Below are positions 12,233 through 23,218 of a stretch of 64,000 nucleotides of DNA, piece by piece (within the stretch, counting starts at the first letter, position 1; each line of letters opens with the position of its first letter). The notes below the pieces were generated by a model. The model had not been told where the DNA came from and did no database searches. It worked only from the letters and a program-made list of their open reading frames with translations. Where the stretch lies: contig NC_092672.1 in assembly GCF_964355755.1 (NCBI RefSeq), forward strand, positions 24,114,501 through 24,178,500, in the 5' to 3' direction. The DNA is from Antedon mediterranea (taxonomy: Eukaryota > Echinodermata > Crinoidea > Comatulida > Antedonidae). A program made the position numbers and the translations under genes.

Positions 12233-13780
12233 TGAGAAATTGTTTTTGTAAAAAAAAAATGTTTCTTCGCAATTTCTTTCTGTACAGATTTTGTGTAACA
12301 AATATCTCAAAAAGTTTAATGTCAATGATTACGAAAATTTCAGAATGTTTTTCAAATACTTTAACTTAGTCCTAATAAGCTTTTTAGCGTGATCACTCAT
12401 CCGTGACGTCATTTATACGCCATTTTGTGAAATCACATTATCAATCATATCTTCATAATTAATTATCTCATATTAATGAAATTCACTACACGTAAACTTC
12501 AGGTCAAGGGTAAAAATATTAGCAAATAAAAACCCACGCGCACGTAGGGTCATGCGCAAGAAATCGCGCATTAAAAATTTAAAAAGCTCAAAATTATGTT
12601 TTGATCAATTTAGAGCATGAATTAGGCCATTTGCGTGTTAAAAAAAATTACTGCGCAAAAACACGTTTTTGCGCGGGCGTACCTAGAAAGCGTAAAAAAT
12701 AACAATTTTTTGTACAAATTGCATTCTACTCATCTTCCATAGTTCAATCACCAAATTTGAGTCCATTTCGACTTAAAATAGTGCTATACGAGCACGTTAA
12801 AAATGACAAAATGAGCACATTAATTGTACAAACGTGTTAAAAATGGTAAAAAATAAGGCCTTTTTAAAATGAATATAACTCTTCAGAATGGAAGGTGACC
12901 CCCATTTTTTTAAACTTACTATGGTAGCCAATGAGTTGTAGAAATAATTGTATATACACATTAGACGTACAAAATGGTATGACGTCATCATTTGGCCACA
13001 TACATTTTTAAAATAGGGTTTTTTCCTCATTTGTCATAGACCACCATATTCAACAGAGCTCAACTCGCTTATCTGTGATTGATTTTCTTTTAATTTGTAA
13101 CATATTCTACCTTAACCAAGTATGTTACTCATGAGTTGCCAATATTTTCATTTTGATGACGTCATCACGTCTTAAAATTTGAATAACGGTGGTTACGTAA
13201 TTTCACCTACAATGTATATTTGAATACCTTACAGCTCTTCTGAATTAAAGTTGACCTTGATGTTTATAATTTATTATGAAAGTTGGTGAAATGTAGATAT
13301 GAATTCATATACAAATTAATCCCATCTGATGTTGTAACGTTATCATATGGCCAGTTGAAGCAAAAAAGTAGTTTTTAAAATTCTTTAGTCAAAGTTATAC
13401 AAATTTCTACGAGCGCTCACCGCGCTTCTTCGTGCCAAATTTTCTTCAAATTGTTATATTTTATTGCTCAATTCATTATCTTTCGATATTATTATCCACA
13501 AGTTTATTTTGATAATGTCATAATACCAAAAAGTTAGATCATGATTTGTGTCCGTAATTTCACCAATGCTACACTGTATATAGATATACAGTATATACTG
13601 TACATAATGTATATGGCATATAATAGGCACAAATCAGCACTATATACGTATAATAGGATGGCATAAATCAACATTTTTCGATCGTATGTTAACGTACGTG
13701 CATGTTTAAAAAATATTAATGTCAATAAAAAGATAAAAATGATCACCTATAATTCGTCAAAGTGACGAATTAAATTCTAG
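12233..13780 (+). mobile_element. Family A element with alternative 5' end (A6)
   Basis: Instead of the GATCAC hairpin this copy starts GAGAAATTG, followed by T/A-rich sequence and CAATTTCTTTC, a different hairpin (AGAAATTG / CAATTTCT). Its 3' end is the usual ATGATCACCT, hairpin and CTAG at 13777-13780. Starts of the same type occur at 13781, 54266 and 60650. Confidence 0.75.
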
Positions 13781-15329
13781 TGAGAAATTGTTTTTGTAAA
13801 AAAAAAATGTTTCTTTGCAATTTTTTTCTGTACAGATTTTGTGTAACAAATATCTCAAAAAGTTTAATGTCAATGATTACCAAAATTTCAGAATGTGTTT
13901 CAAATACTTTAATTTAGTCCTAATAAGCTTTTCAACGTGATCACTCATCCGTGACGTCATCTATACGCCATTTTGTGAAATCACATTATCAATCATATCT
14001 CCATAATTAATTATCACATATTAATGAAATTCACTACACGTAAACTTCAGGTAAAGCGTAAAAATATTAGCAAATAAAAACGCACGCACACGTAGGGTCT
14101 TGCGCATGAAATAGCGCGTTAAAAATTTAAAAAGCTCAAAATTAAGTTTTGATCAATTTAGAGCATGAATTAGGCCATTTACGTGTTTTAAAAAATTACT
14201 GCGTAAAAACACGTTTTTGCGCGTGCGTACATAGAAAGCGTAAAAAAATAACATTTTTTGTACAAATTGCATTCTGCTCATCTTTCATAGTACATTCACC
14301 AAATTTGAGTCCATTTCGACTTAAAATAGTGCTATACGAGCACGTTAAAAATGACAAAATGCGCACATTAATTGTACAAAAGTGCTAAAAATGGTAAAAA
14401 ATAAGGCCTCTTTAAAATGAATATAACTCTTCAGAATGGAAGGTAACCCCCAATTTTTTTTACTTATTATGGAAGCCAATGAGTTGTAGATATAAATGTA
14501 TATACACATTAGACGTACAAAATGGTATGACGTCATCATTTGGCCACATGGATTTTTAAAACAGGGTTTCTTCCCCTTTTGTTATAGACTACCATATTCA
14601 ACAGAGCGCAACTCGCTAATCTGTGATCGATTTTCTTTTAATTTTTAATATATTCTACTTCAACCAATTATGTTACTCATGTGTTTCCAATATTTTCATT
14701 TTGATGACGTCATCACGTCTTAAAATTTGAATAACGATGGTTAGGTAATTTCACCTACAACGTATATTTGAATACTTTACAGCTCTTCTGAATTAAAGTT
14801 GACCTTGATAATTATAACTTATTAAGAGAGCTGGTTAAATTTAGATATGAATTCATATAAAAATTAAGCCTATCGAATCTAGTGACGTTATCATATGGCC
14901 AGTTGAAGTTAAAAGCAATTTTTTCATCTCTTTCGTCAAAGTTATACAAATTTTATAAAGAGCGCGCACCGCGCTTCTACGTGCCAAATTTTCTTCCAAT
15001 TGCTATATTTTATTGCTCAATTCATTATCTTTCGATATTGTTATCCACAAGTTTATTTTGATAATGTCATCAGTGCCAACAAATTAGAACATGATGTGTG
15101 TCCGTAGTTTCACTAATGCTACACTGTATATAGATATACAGTATATACTGTACATAATGTATATGGCATATAATAGGCACAACTCAGTACTATAGCGTAT
15201 AATAGTATGGCATACATCAACATTTTCCGATTGTATGTTAACATACGTGCATGTTTAAAAAATATTAATGTCAATAAAATGATAAAAATGATCACCTATA
15301 ATTCGTCAAAGTGACGAATTAAATTCTAG
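13781..15329 (+). mobile_element. Family A element with alternative 5' end (A7)
   Basis: Second consecutive unit with the GAGAAATTG 5' hairpin. Body and 3' end are like A6. CTAG is at 15326-15329. The spacing to the previous CTAG is a single T, so the units abut. Confidence 0.75.
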
Positions 15330-16863
15330 TTATTTTTTTTTTTTTTATTCTTTCTGTACACTTTTTGTGTAACAATTATCTCAAAAAGTTGAATGGCAAT
15401 GATCACAAAAAATTCACAGTGTCTTTCAAATACTTTAACTTAGCCATAATAAGCTTTTCAGCGTGATCACTCAACCGTGACGTCACGTATACGCGATTTT
15501 GTGAAATCACACTATCAATCATATCTCCATAACTCTTTATCACATATCAATAAAATTCACTATACGTAAACTTCAGGTGAAGGGTAAAAATATTAACAAA
15601 TAAAAACTTACGTGTTTCAAGGTCATGCACGTGAAATCGCGCATTAAAATTTTAAAAAGCTCAAAATTAAGTTTTGATCAATTTAGAGCATAAAATAGGC
15701 CATTTGCGTGTTTTAAAAAATTACTGCGCAAAAACACGTTTTTGCACGTGCGTACTTAGAAAGCGTAAAAAATACATTTTTTTTTGTACAAATTGCATTC
15801 TACTCATCTTCCTTGGTAGATTCACCAAATGTGAGTCCATTTTGATTTAAAATAGTGCTATACGAGCACGTTAAAAATGACAAAATGCGCACATTAATTG
15901 TACAAAAGTGCTAAAAATGGTAAAAATTAAGGCCTTTTTAAAAAGAATATAACTCTTCAGAATGGCAGGTGACCCCCATTTTTTTTAACTTATTATGGAA
16001 GCCAATAAGTTGTAGATATAAATATATATACATATTAGACGTAAAAAATGGTATGACGTCATCAAATGGCCACTTGAATTTAAAAATTAGTAATTTTTAT
16101 GTTTTTGTGTGGGTTATCACATTCAACAGAGCCCATCTCCGTTATTTGAGCTCGATTTGCGCACAAATTTTAGGATGTGCTTGCTCAATTAATTATCTTT
16201 CTCAGGAGTTGTCAACATTTTTGTTTTGATGACGGCATCATGCGTAAAAACTTGAATAACCTAGGTCGTGTATTTTCAGCTACACCATACATTTGAATAT
16301 CTTACAGCTCTTCAGAATTAAAGGTGACCTTGAAGATTATAATTTATTATAAAAGCTGATGAAACGTAGATATGAATTCATATAAAAATTAGGCCTATCG
16401 GATGTTGTGACATTATGAAATGGTCAGTTTAATTTAAAAGGTAGTTTTTTTCTCTCTTTCGTCAAATTTATACAAATTTCAAAGAGCGCGCATTGCGCTT
16501 CTACGTTTCAAATTCTCTTCCAATCCTTATATTTATTTGCTCAATTCATTATCTTTCGAAATTGCCATCTTCGAGTTTATTATGATAATTCCATCATACC
16601 AAAAAATTAGAACATGATGTGGGTCCCGTAATTTCACCTATGCTACACTGTATATAGATATACAGTAAATACTGTACATATTGTATATGGCATATAATAG
16701 GCACAACTCAGCACTATAAGCGTATGCATCATGTCATAGGATGGCGTACATCAACTTTTTACGATCGTATGTTAACGTACGTGCATGTTTAAAAAAATTT
16801 AATTTCATTAAAATGATAAAAATGATCACCTATAATTCGTCAAAGTAACGAATTAAATTCTAG
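15330..16863 (+). mobile_element. Family A element, 5' hairpin missing (A8)
   Basis: The unit begins directly with a T tract and TTCTTTCTGTACAC, without either type of 5' hairpin. Its 3' stem carries one mismatch (TCGTCAAAGTAACGA). CTAG is at 16860-16863. Confidence 0.7.
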
Positions 16864-16865
16864 TT

Positions 16866-18280
16866 AGGTGATCATTTAGAATAAAATGATCACCTATTGT
16901 TATTGTATGAAATCTTTATTATTTTTTTTCTTTCTGTACACTTTTTGTGTAACAAATATCTCAAAAAGTTGAATAACAATGATCACAAAAATTTCACAAT
17001 GTCTTTCAAATACTTTAACTTAGCCATAATAAGCTTTTCAGCGTGATCACTGACCCGTGACGTCACGTATACGCCATTTTGTGAAATCACATTATCAATC
17101 ATATATCCATAATTCATTATCACATATTTATGAAATTCACTACACGTAAACTTCAGGTCAAGGGTAAAAATATTAGCAAATAAAAACGCGCGCGCACGTA
17201 GGGTCATGCGCATGAAATCGCGCATTAAAAATTTAAAAAGCTCAAAATTACGTTTTAATCAATTTAGAGCATGAATTAGGCCATTTGCGTGTTTCAAAAA
17301 ATTACTGCGCAAAAAAATTATTTTGCGCGCGCGATACTTACAAAGTGTAAAAATTGCAATTTTTTATACAAATCGCATTCTACTCACCATCCTTAGTACA
17401 TTCACCATATTTGAGTCAGTTCCGACTTAAAATAACGGTATACGAGCAGGTTAAAAATATCAAAATGCGCAAATTAATTGCATCAAAGTGATGAAAATGG
17501 TAAAAAATAAGGCCTTTTTAAAATGAATAAAACTCTTCAGAATGGCAGGTGACCCCCAATTTTTTTAAATTATTCGGGAAGCCATTGGGTTGTAGATACA
17601 TATTCATGTACACATTAGACGTACAAAATGGTATGACGTCATCAAATGGCCACTTCAATTTAAAAATTAGTAATTTTTATCTTTTTGTATGGGTTTTCAC
17701 ATTCAATAGAGCGCATCTCCGTTATTTTAGCTCGATTTTCGGAGTAGTTTTAGTATGTGCTTGCTCAATTAATTATCTTTCTCAGGAGTTGTCAATATTT
17801 TTATTTTGATGACATCATCACGCGTAAAAACTTGAATAACGTAGGTCGTGTAATTTCAGCTACACCTTACATTTGAATATATTATAGCTCTTCAGAATTA
17901 AAGGTGACCTTGAAGATTATAACTTATTATGAAAGCTGATGAAATGTAGATATGAATTAATATAAAAATTAAGCCTATCGGATGTTGTAATGTTATCATA
18001 TGGCCAGTTGAAGTTAAAACGTTGTTTTTAATTTTCTTTAGTCGAAGTTATACAAATTTCAAAGAGCGCGCATTGCGCTTCTACGTGTCAAATTCTCTTT
18101 CAATCCTTATATTTATTTGCTCAATTCATTATCTTTCGAAATTGTCATCTTTGAGTTTATTTTGATAATTCCATCATACCGAAAAATTTGAACATGATGT
18201 GGGTCCAGTAATTTCACCTCTGCTACACTGTCAGATACAGTAAATAGGCCTACTGTATAATATTTTATATACAGTATAAA
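16866..18280 (+). mobile_element. Family A element, truncated at 3' end (A9)
   Basis: It has a full 5' hairpin module and body, but similarity fades after GCTACACTGT at about 18234. Only a weak AT palindrome remnant follows, to about 18280. The terminal hairpin and CTAG are absent. This is the left edge of the region that separates the two A arrays. Confidence 0.7.
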
Positions 18281-19290
18281 CTCATTACATATAAAAAATT
18301 AATAAACATACTAACGTACACATTGTTGAATGCGCATCACGATACGTATTTACGTAATGTAAATAATTCGGATTTGTTTACTGTAATTGGCTAAATAATG
18401 AGTACCTTATAAATGTACTACCGAGAGTAGTACGTAAATGGAAAGCTAATGACGCCCCTATCGTCGTCGTCCTTGCAAACAAAAAGGGAGGTTGTTGTTG
18501 AGAATTGAAAGAAATCATCAATCGAGAATTTTTAACCTAGGCATAGCCTATGCCTCGTTGGTGTTTGCCTAACACTTTAAATAACAGTTGAATATTTGTT
18601 AACAAAAAACATCGTTCATTCCAAGTGGATTGGTCATTTTGTGGTAAGTTCAAGAATAGTCGGTTATACTAATAATCATTGTAGGCCTAAATTAACCGTA
18701 CAGTATATGTTTTATTTTAACTCGGTGTCTTACACGTGAGTGAGTGACACCACCACCGTACCCAGCCAGACCAGGAGGAGTCAAGTCAAGTAGGCCTAGG
18801 CCTATTATGCGGCTTGTGCGGTTAGAAACCAAACATTAATTAAAGAATAATTAATAATTTTATGAATATTGCTAATTTTACTATTACTAGCTCGTCGTGT
18901 CGTTTTAGTCCCGTTTTCTGTGTTGTTAGTTAGCCTCAGCAGCCTGGTTAGCTAGGGCCAGCTGGGCTAGGCCTACTACTTTACTATTTCTATTATAGCT
19001 AGGCCTAGTCTACTAGGCCCTACCTATATAATAAGCTATCTATAGGCCTAGGCTTACTGCACCCTAGGCCTAGACCACACTGATCTATATTGATTGGCCT
19101 ACGCCACACTGATCTGTATTGATTGGCCTAACTAGGCCTAGCTAGGCCCTATATGTTAGGGACGGTAGTGAAATATTCTTCTGACCTAGGCCTAGCTAGG
19201 AAACACATTGCTCATTTATTTCAGTTGTGTACAGCAGCCTAACTATTCATGACTGATCTCTATTTATTAATTTATATTAAAATAATAATT
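18281..19290 (+). other. Non-coding region with AGGCCTA words and a candidate first exon
   Basis: No credible ORF is present. 18770-19200 is crowded with AGGCCTA/TAGGCCT words. An inverted repeat GTACTAC-CGAGA-GTAGTAC lies near 18416. GTG|GTAAGTT at 18641-18650 is a strong splice donor match, so the less AT-rich stretch before it could be a non-coding leader exon ending at 18643. Both promoter and exon are conjecture. Confidence 0.3.
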
Positions 19291-19350
19291 AATCTAATGT
19301 AATAGGGACTGCATTGTAGGTCAATTGATAAGAGATGTGTCATTCTATTC

Positions 19351-19831
19351 TATTTACCCAACAATTACACTCCTCTATCCTATATATAGTCGTTAATTTC
19401 CATGGTAACTGGTCTAAGGTCACAAGGTACATTTAGAAATTTTTAATGTCAATAAACCGTATACTACTGTAAAAGCATACAGTAAAGTTAAATTATAGGA
19501 CAATACAGTAGCAAATGTTAAAATAGTACAATCATCTTATTATACAATACAGTAGCAATAAAATGAGGATGTGCTTGTTTTTTTAAAGTAAAAATATTTC
19601 AACAATACAGCATTAACAAAAGGTTTTTAAGATGATTTTATCTTTACACATAAAAATCACTATAGCATAATTATTGATCTTTATTTTTCTATAGAAGTTT
19701 TACTAGTCTGCAACATATAACCAAGCACGCGTTGCTCCAGTCTTCAATTATTTTCGCAAACAGATGTAAGTATCTGAAAGAACCTTCAACTTATATACAC
19801 CCCCTCTATACAGTACTAAACCTATCCATGT
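19351..19831 (+). repeat. Dispersed duplicated segment, copy 1, with candidate leader exon
   Basis: This about 480 bp segment is repeated near 21201-21668 at about 1850 bp distance. Shared landmarks are AATTTCCATGGTAACTGGTC and CTGAAAGAACCTTCAAC. Within copy 1, TTTTTCTATAG at 19694 and GTAAGTATC from 19766 bracket a possible 71 nt exon (19695-19765). The equivalent sites in the later copy are mutated. Confidence 0.6.
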
Positions 19832-19899
19832 GTGTGACCTTAAATTATGTTGACAAAATGTAGGGGTTTTTTTTGCCTTACTATTGTAGTACAGTATGT

Positions 19900-20327
19900 A
19901 TTAAGAAATTTGGATCTTCTTAATGCTCATAACACACTGCTAAATTACACCCTTCTATATCCTATTACATCTAATGCGATTAATTTCCATGGTAACTAGT
20001 CTAAGGTTAACTGTTAGGAATGTCTTAATGTCATAAAATAAAATCATTCAAGAAACTGTATTCTAAGCATACAATAACATTAAACTAAATTAATTAAAAT
20101 AAAAAAGTTTGCTGTAGGGTAAAATGTATTGGCTATGTATAAGACTATAAGAGAACAATCTTTAGACTTGTGAAATACCATTGTTAGTATAAAGAATACA
20201 ACCATCTCTAAAATAAATAAAAAAGAATAAAATAATAATACTTTTTTTTAAGCTCCAATATTCAAACTATAAACAGCATAAAAAAATAACGATGCTTCTA
20301 AAAGATAATTTCTTTCAGATCAAAAGC
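19900..20327 (+). repeat. Dispersed duplicated segment, degenerate copy 2
   Basis: A weaker relative of the flanking copies. TTAATGCTCATAACACACTG, AATTTCCATGGTAACTAGTC and a TCTTAATGTCA word keep the same order, but the middle is diverged and its end is cut by the foldback-like sequence at 20328. Confidence 0.45.
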
Positions 20328-20944
20328 CCGGGGGCTCACTCTTAAATATTTCCATACTGGGAGGTGCCGCATTTACGGGTATATTTTTGAGGGCCTGGTA
20401 GCACAAGTGTGGGAAAATATGGAGAGTTGGTAGCACAAGTGTGGGAAATGACAGGGTGAAATTAGTAGTTTAAGTCCCTGACCCGCCCACCCGTGTAAAA
20501 ATGTCACGATTTATCGCCAAATTTTGCAGGGATTGTAGCATACTGGATGCTATAAGCCTGGCTATATAAGCTCATCGAGGGGCCCATCGCTAAATACCTT
20601 TGAATAGAGTTTCCCCGAGAGTTTTCGCATCAGCAGAACACGAAACATAGCCGGCCTAGGACAAAATCATTCAACTGTGACCACTCTTGATCATATCGGT
20701 CATGCACAACGGGCGATAAACTTGTCAAAATTTGTCATGAACAATGGTCTCTTTGGGCATGCGCAGATCATGCCGGGAACTAGTACAAATATTGCACCCT
20801 TTCTGGCGTGGCCTTTTTTCTGCCGTCTTTCTAGAGCACACTGTATTTTGGTAAATGATAGTTCAAGTCCGTAGTATTTTTCAGTAAAACAGGTAGCGCA
20901 AGTGCCTCATGTCTTGAAGTGGCTGCGGCACCCTCCCATTTGGT
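20328..20944. repeat. Foldback-like insertion with inverted ends
   Basis: GGGAGGTGCCGC near the left end (about 20359) is matched in inverted form by GCGGCACCCTCCC near the right end (about 20925). Inside, GGTAGC(A/G)CAAGTG occurs three times in direct orientation (about 20397, 20429 and 20892). The GC content is higher than around it, and it interrupts the duplicated AT-rich series. This fits an inserted element of unknown class. Its short open frame (20677-20874) shows no recognisable motif. Confidence 0.4.
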
Positions 20945-21089
20945 TTATATACAAGTGATCCATTGCTAGCATAAGAAAGACCCTTTTTTATATATACTGT
21001 AGGTTCTTTCATGTATTCATGACATTAATATCATCCTTCAAGTTGTGCATTACAGTTACACTATATTTTTGTGTATAGTATTTTTTAAT

Positions 21090-21668
21090 CAATCTGTGAA
21101 CATCTGGGATAATCTTAAAAAGATCATAGATCTGAATGTATGTTTGTTAAAAACATCATTAACAAATTTGGTATTGTTAATGCTCACATACCAACACACC
21201 TATTTAACCAACAATGACATTCCTCCATCCTATTACTGTACATACAGTATATAAAGATTAATTTCCATGGTAACTGGTCTAAGGTCATGAGGTACATGTA
21301 GAAATGTTTTAATGTCAAGAAACTGTATACTACTGTATAAGCATACAGTAAAGTTGGACTATATATTGTTGAAATAGTACAACCATCTTATATAATATAA
21401 TAGCAATAAAATGGGAATGTACTTGTTTTTTTAAATAGAAATATTTCAACAATATACAGCATTAAAAGAAAATTTTTAAGATGATTTTATCTTTACACAT
21501 AAAAATCACTATAGCATATAATTATTGATGTTTATTTTTCTATACAAGCCTGCAACATAATAACCAAGCACGTGTTGCTGCAGTCTTCAATTATTTTCAA
21601 AAACGGATGTCAGTATCTGAAAGAACCTTCAACTTATATACACCCACTCTATACTAAGCCTATCCATC
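21090..21668 (+). repeat. Dispersed duplicated segment, copy 3
   Basis: This is the best partner of 19351-19831, with the same word order through CTTATATACACCC. The splice-like signals of copy 1 are altered here: TATAG reads TATAC near 21544, and the donor GTAAG reads GTCAG near 21609. Confidence 0.55.
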
Positions 21669-22613
21669 ATCCTCCAATCATTGGAGAAATGGTTGTGCAT
21701 AACATTGCATTGTTATAAAATTATAAATGACGATTTTAAAAAGCAAATTAAGTTAGACTTTACTACAGTAGCACCTATTGTAGGTGACAATCAGCCTAAT
21801 ATAATATCAATTGCTACAAAAGCCATTACACATTCAACTTAGAAATCATAAAGTCTGTTAAAACATATTCTAATAAATATTTTAACAGCAGTCTGAAATA
21901 GCAGTCTTAAATTTAAATCCCGGCTTTATAACGCCAACTAATAATCATACAATAAAGCCTGTTGCCACAAAAACTAATGTAATCCTACATAAGGCTGCCC
22001 TGTAATGTATATGATCCAACATATTGTAATTGTCTTGACAGCAGTCTTAGAATTAAGTATTTTTATTTTTATAGAGAAATCTATTGTTAACGTCAGTTAC
22101 TGCAACAACAAAATAGAACAAATCACATGTTTTTATATCCTTCAGTTATCTTCTGGTAAGTATCTTAAAATAATCTTAAAAACTGTTAAAAATATGTTGT
22201 ATAAACAATATTACTGACTTCCACAATTTAAACAATAACCAATGTCAAGATCTCTTAAACGATAAGAGACCATTCCAAATCCTTCTACAGATTAAGAAAT
22301 ATATGACGTTGTTTTGTTGAAAGGGAAAATTATGTGTTTATCCCCAAATTACTACAAAAGCTTAAAATTAGTTCTAGAACAATTTTTATAATTTCTTCAT
22401 TCATAAGCCTATCTATATCATCATCATTGTCATTTCCAAAGTCAATTATTGTGCATGATGATGATTCAGCCAAGACTCTATTGGAATCTTGATATTCATT
22501 ACTACATGACATAGGTTGTATTATCTTCTGTTCTATCTCTTATTATGTTCTATCTTTTATTATGTTAGTGTAAATGTAAATTTATATTGTCTTCTCTTTT
22601 CAGATTGTTAAAG
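21669..22613. other. AT-rich stretch without recognised content
   Basis: I see no coding region or repeat family here. CTTCTG|GTAAGTATC at about 22151-22163 resembles a splice donor, and CTTCTCTTTTCAG ending at 22613 a splice acceptor. The acceptor could begin the leader exon of the large Helitron ORF at 23219, but nothing in the sequence proves transcription. Confidence 0.3.
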
Positions 22614-22634
22614 TGTCAGAAGATATTTTGTATA

Positions 22635-22904
22635 AAAGTCTGTTTGTTGACAACTCAACGACAATAGCCACTAGACTTTAACTAGTTGGTGAGTCAAATA
22701 GGAGTTGTGACGGCAGCAGATTCGAAAAAGTCTGTTTATGAACAACTCACGACAATAACCTCTAGAATTTAGCTAGTTGGTGAGTCAAAGAGGAGTTGAC
22801 ATAGGTAGCAAAGAGAAAGTCTGTTTATTGACAACTCAACGATAATAGCCACTAGACTTTTAGCTAGTTGGTGAGTCAAAGCAGAGTTGTAATAGGCAGC
22901 AGAG
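22635..22904 (+). repeat. Three tandem copies of an about 90 bp unit upstream of the Helitron ORF
   Basis: Units start at 22635, 22727 and 22816 (92, 89 and 89 bp). Each carries AAAGTCTGTTTNTTGACAAC, AGCCACTAGA-like and TAGTTGGTGAGTCAAA words. The position, 300-580 bp before the ORF start, suits a Helitron/Helentron 5' regulatory or terminal-recognition zone, but that role is inferred only from location. Confidence 0.7.
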
Positions 22905-22910
22905 TAAAAA

Positions 22911-23016
22911 GAGATATCAGAATTTCAAAAGAGTTATCAGAATTTCAAGAGTTATCAGAATTTCAAAAGAGCAACAGAATTTATCAGAATTTATCAATTG
23001 AACAAAGTTATCAGAA
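22911..23016 (+). repeat. Short imperfect repeats of TTATCAGAATTTCAA
   Basis: At least five imperfect copies of (GAG)TTATCAGAATTTCAA with period 18-20 bp follow the 90 bp units directly. The tract decays towards the Helitron start codon. Confidence 0.6.
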
Positions 23017-23218
23017 TTAATCAGTATCTATCTATTTGCCTTGATCAGAATTTAACTAGCAAATATTGAGAAAACAATTGTAATACGGAACTGCACTGAC
23101 TTTAAAATAATTCATAATATAAATTAAAAAACGTAAACAAAAACTTATTTAAACTTGAATTAATATTGTCTACAGATAAGTAAGTTTCATAGGAAATGAA
23201 ATTTTTACTATCACAAAC

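Noticed and set aside
15969-16229. Recurrent 86-codon frame starting MTPxFF in many A units (also 17549, 54928, 56504, 58112, 59749, 63091)
   Set aside because: It recurs because the units are close copies of each other. Other A copies lack it, differences between copies do not look restricted to synonymous sites, and no domain is recognisable. A dN/dS test over all copies could reverse this.
1-18280. CRISPR-like or classical satellite interpretation of the regular repeats
   Set aside because: Units are 1.3-1.7 kb with defined hairpin termini and nested insertions, in eukaryotic DNA. No short direct repeats with unique spacers are present.
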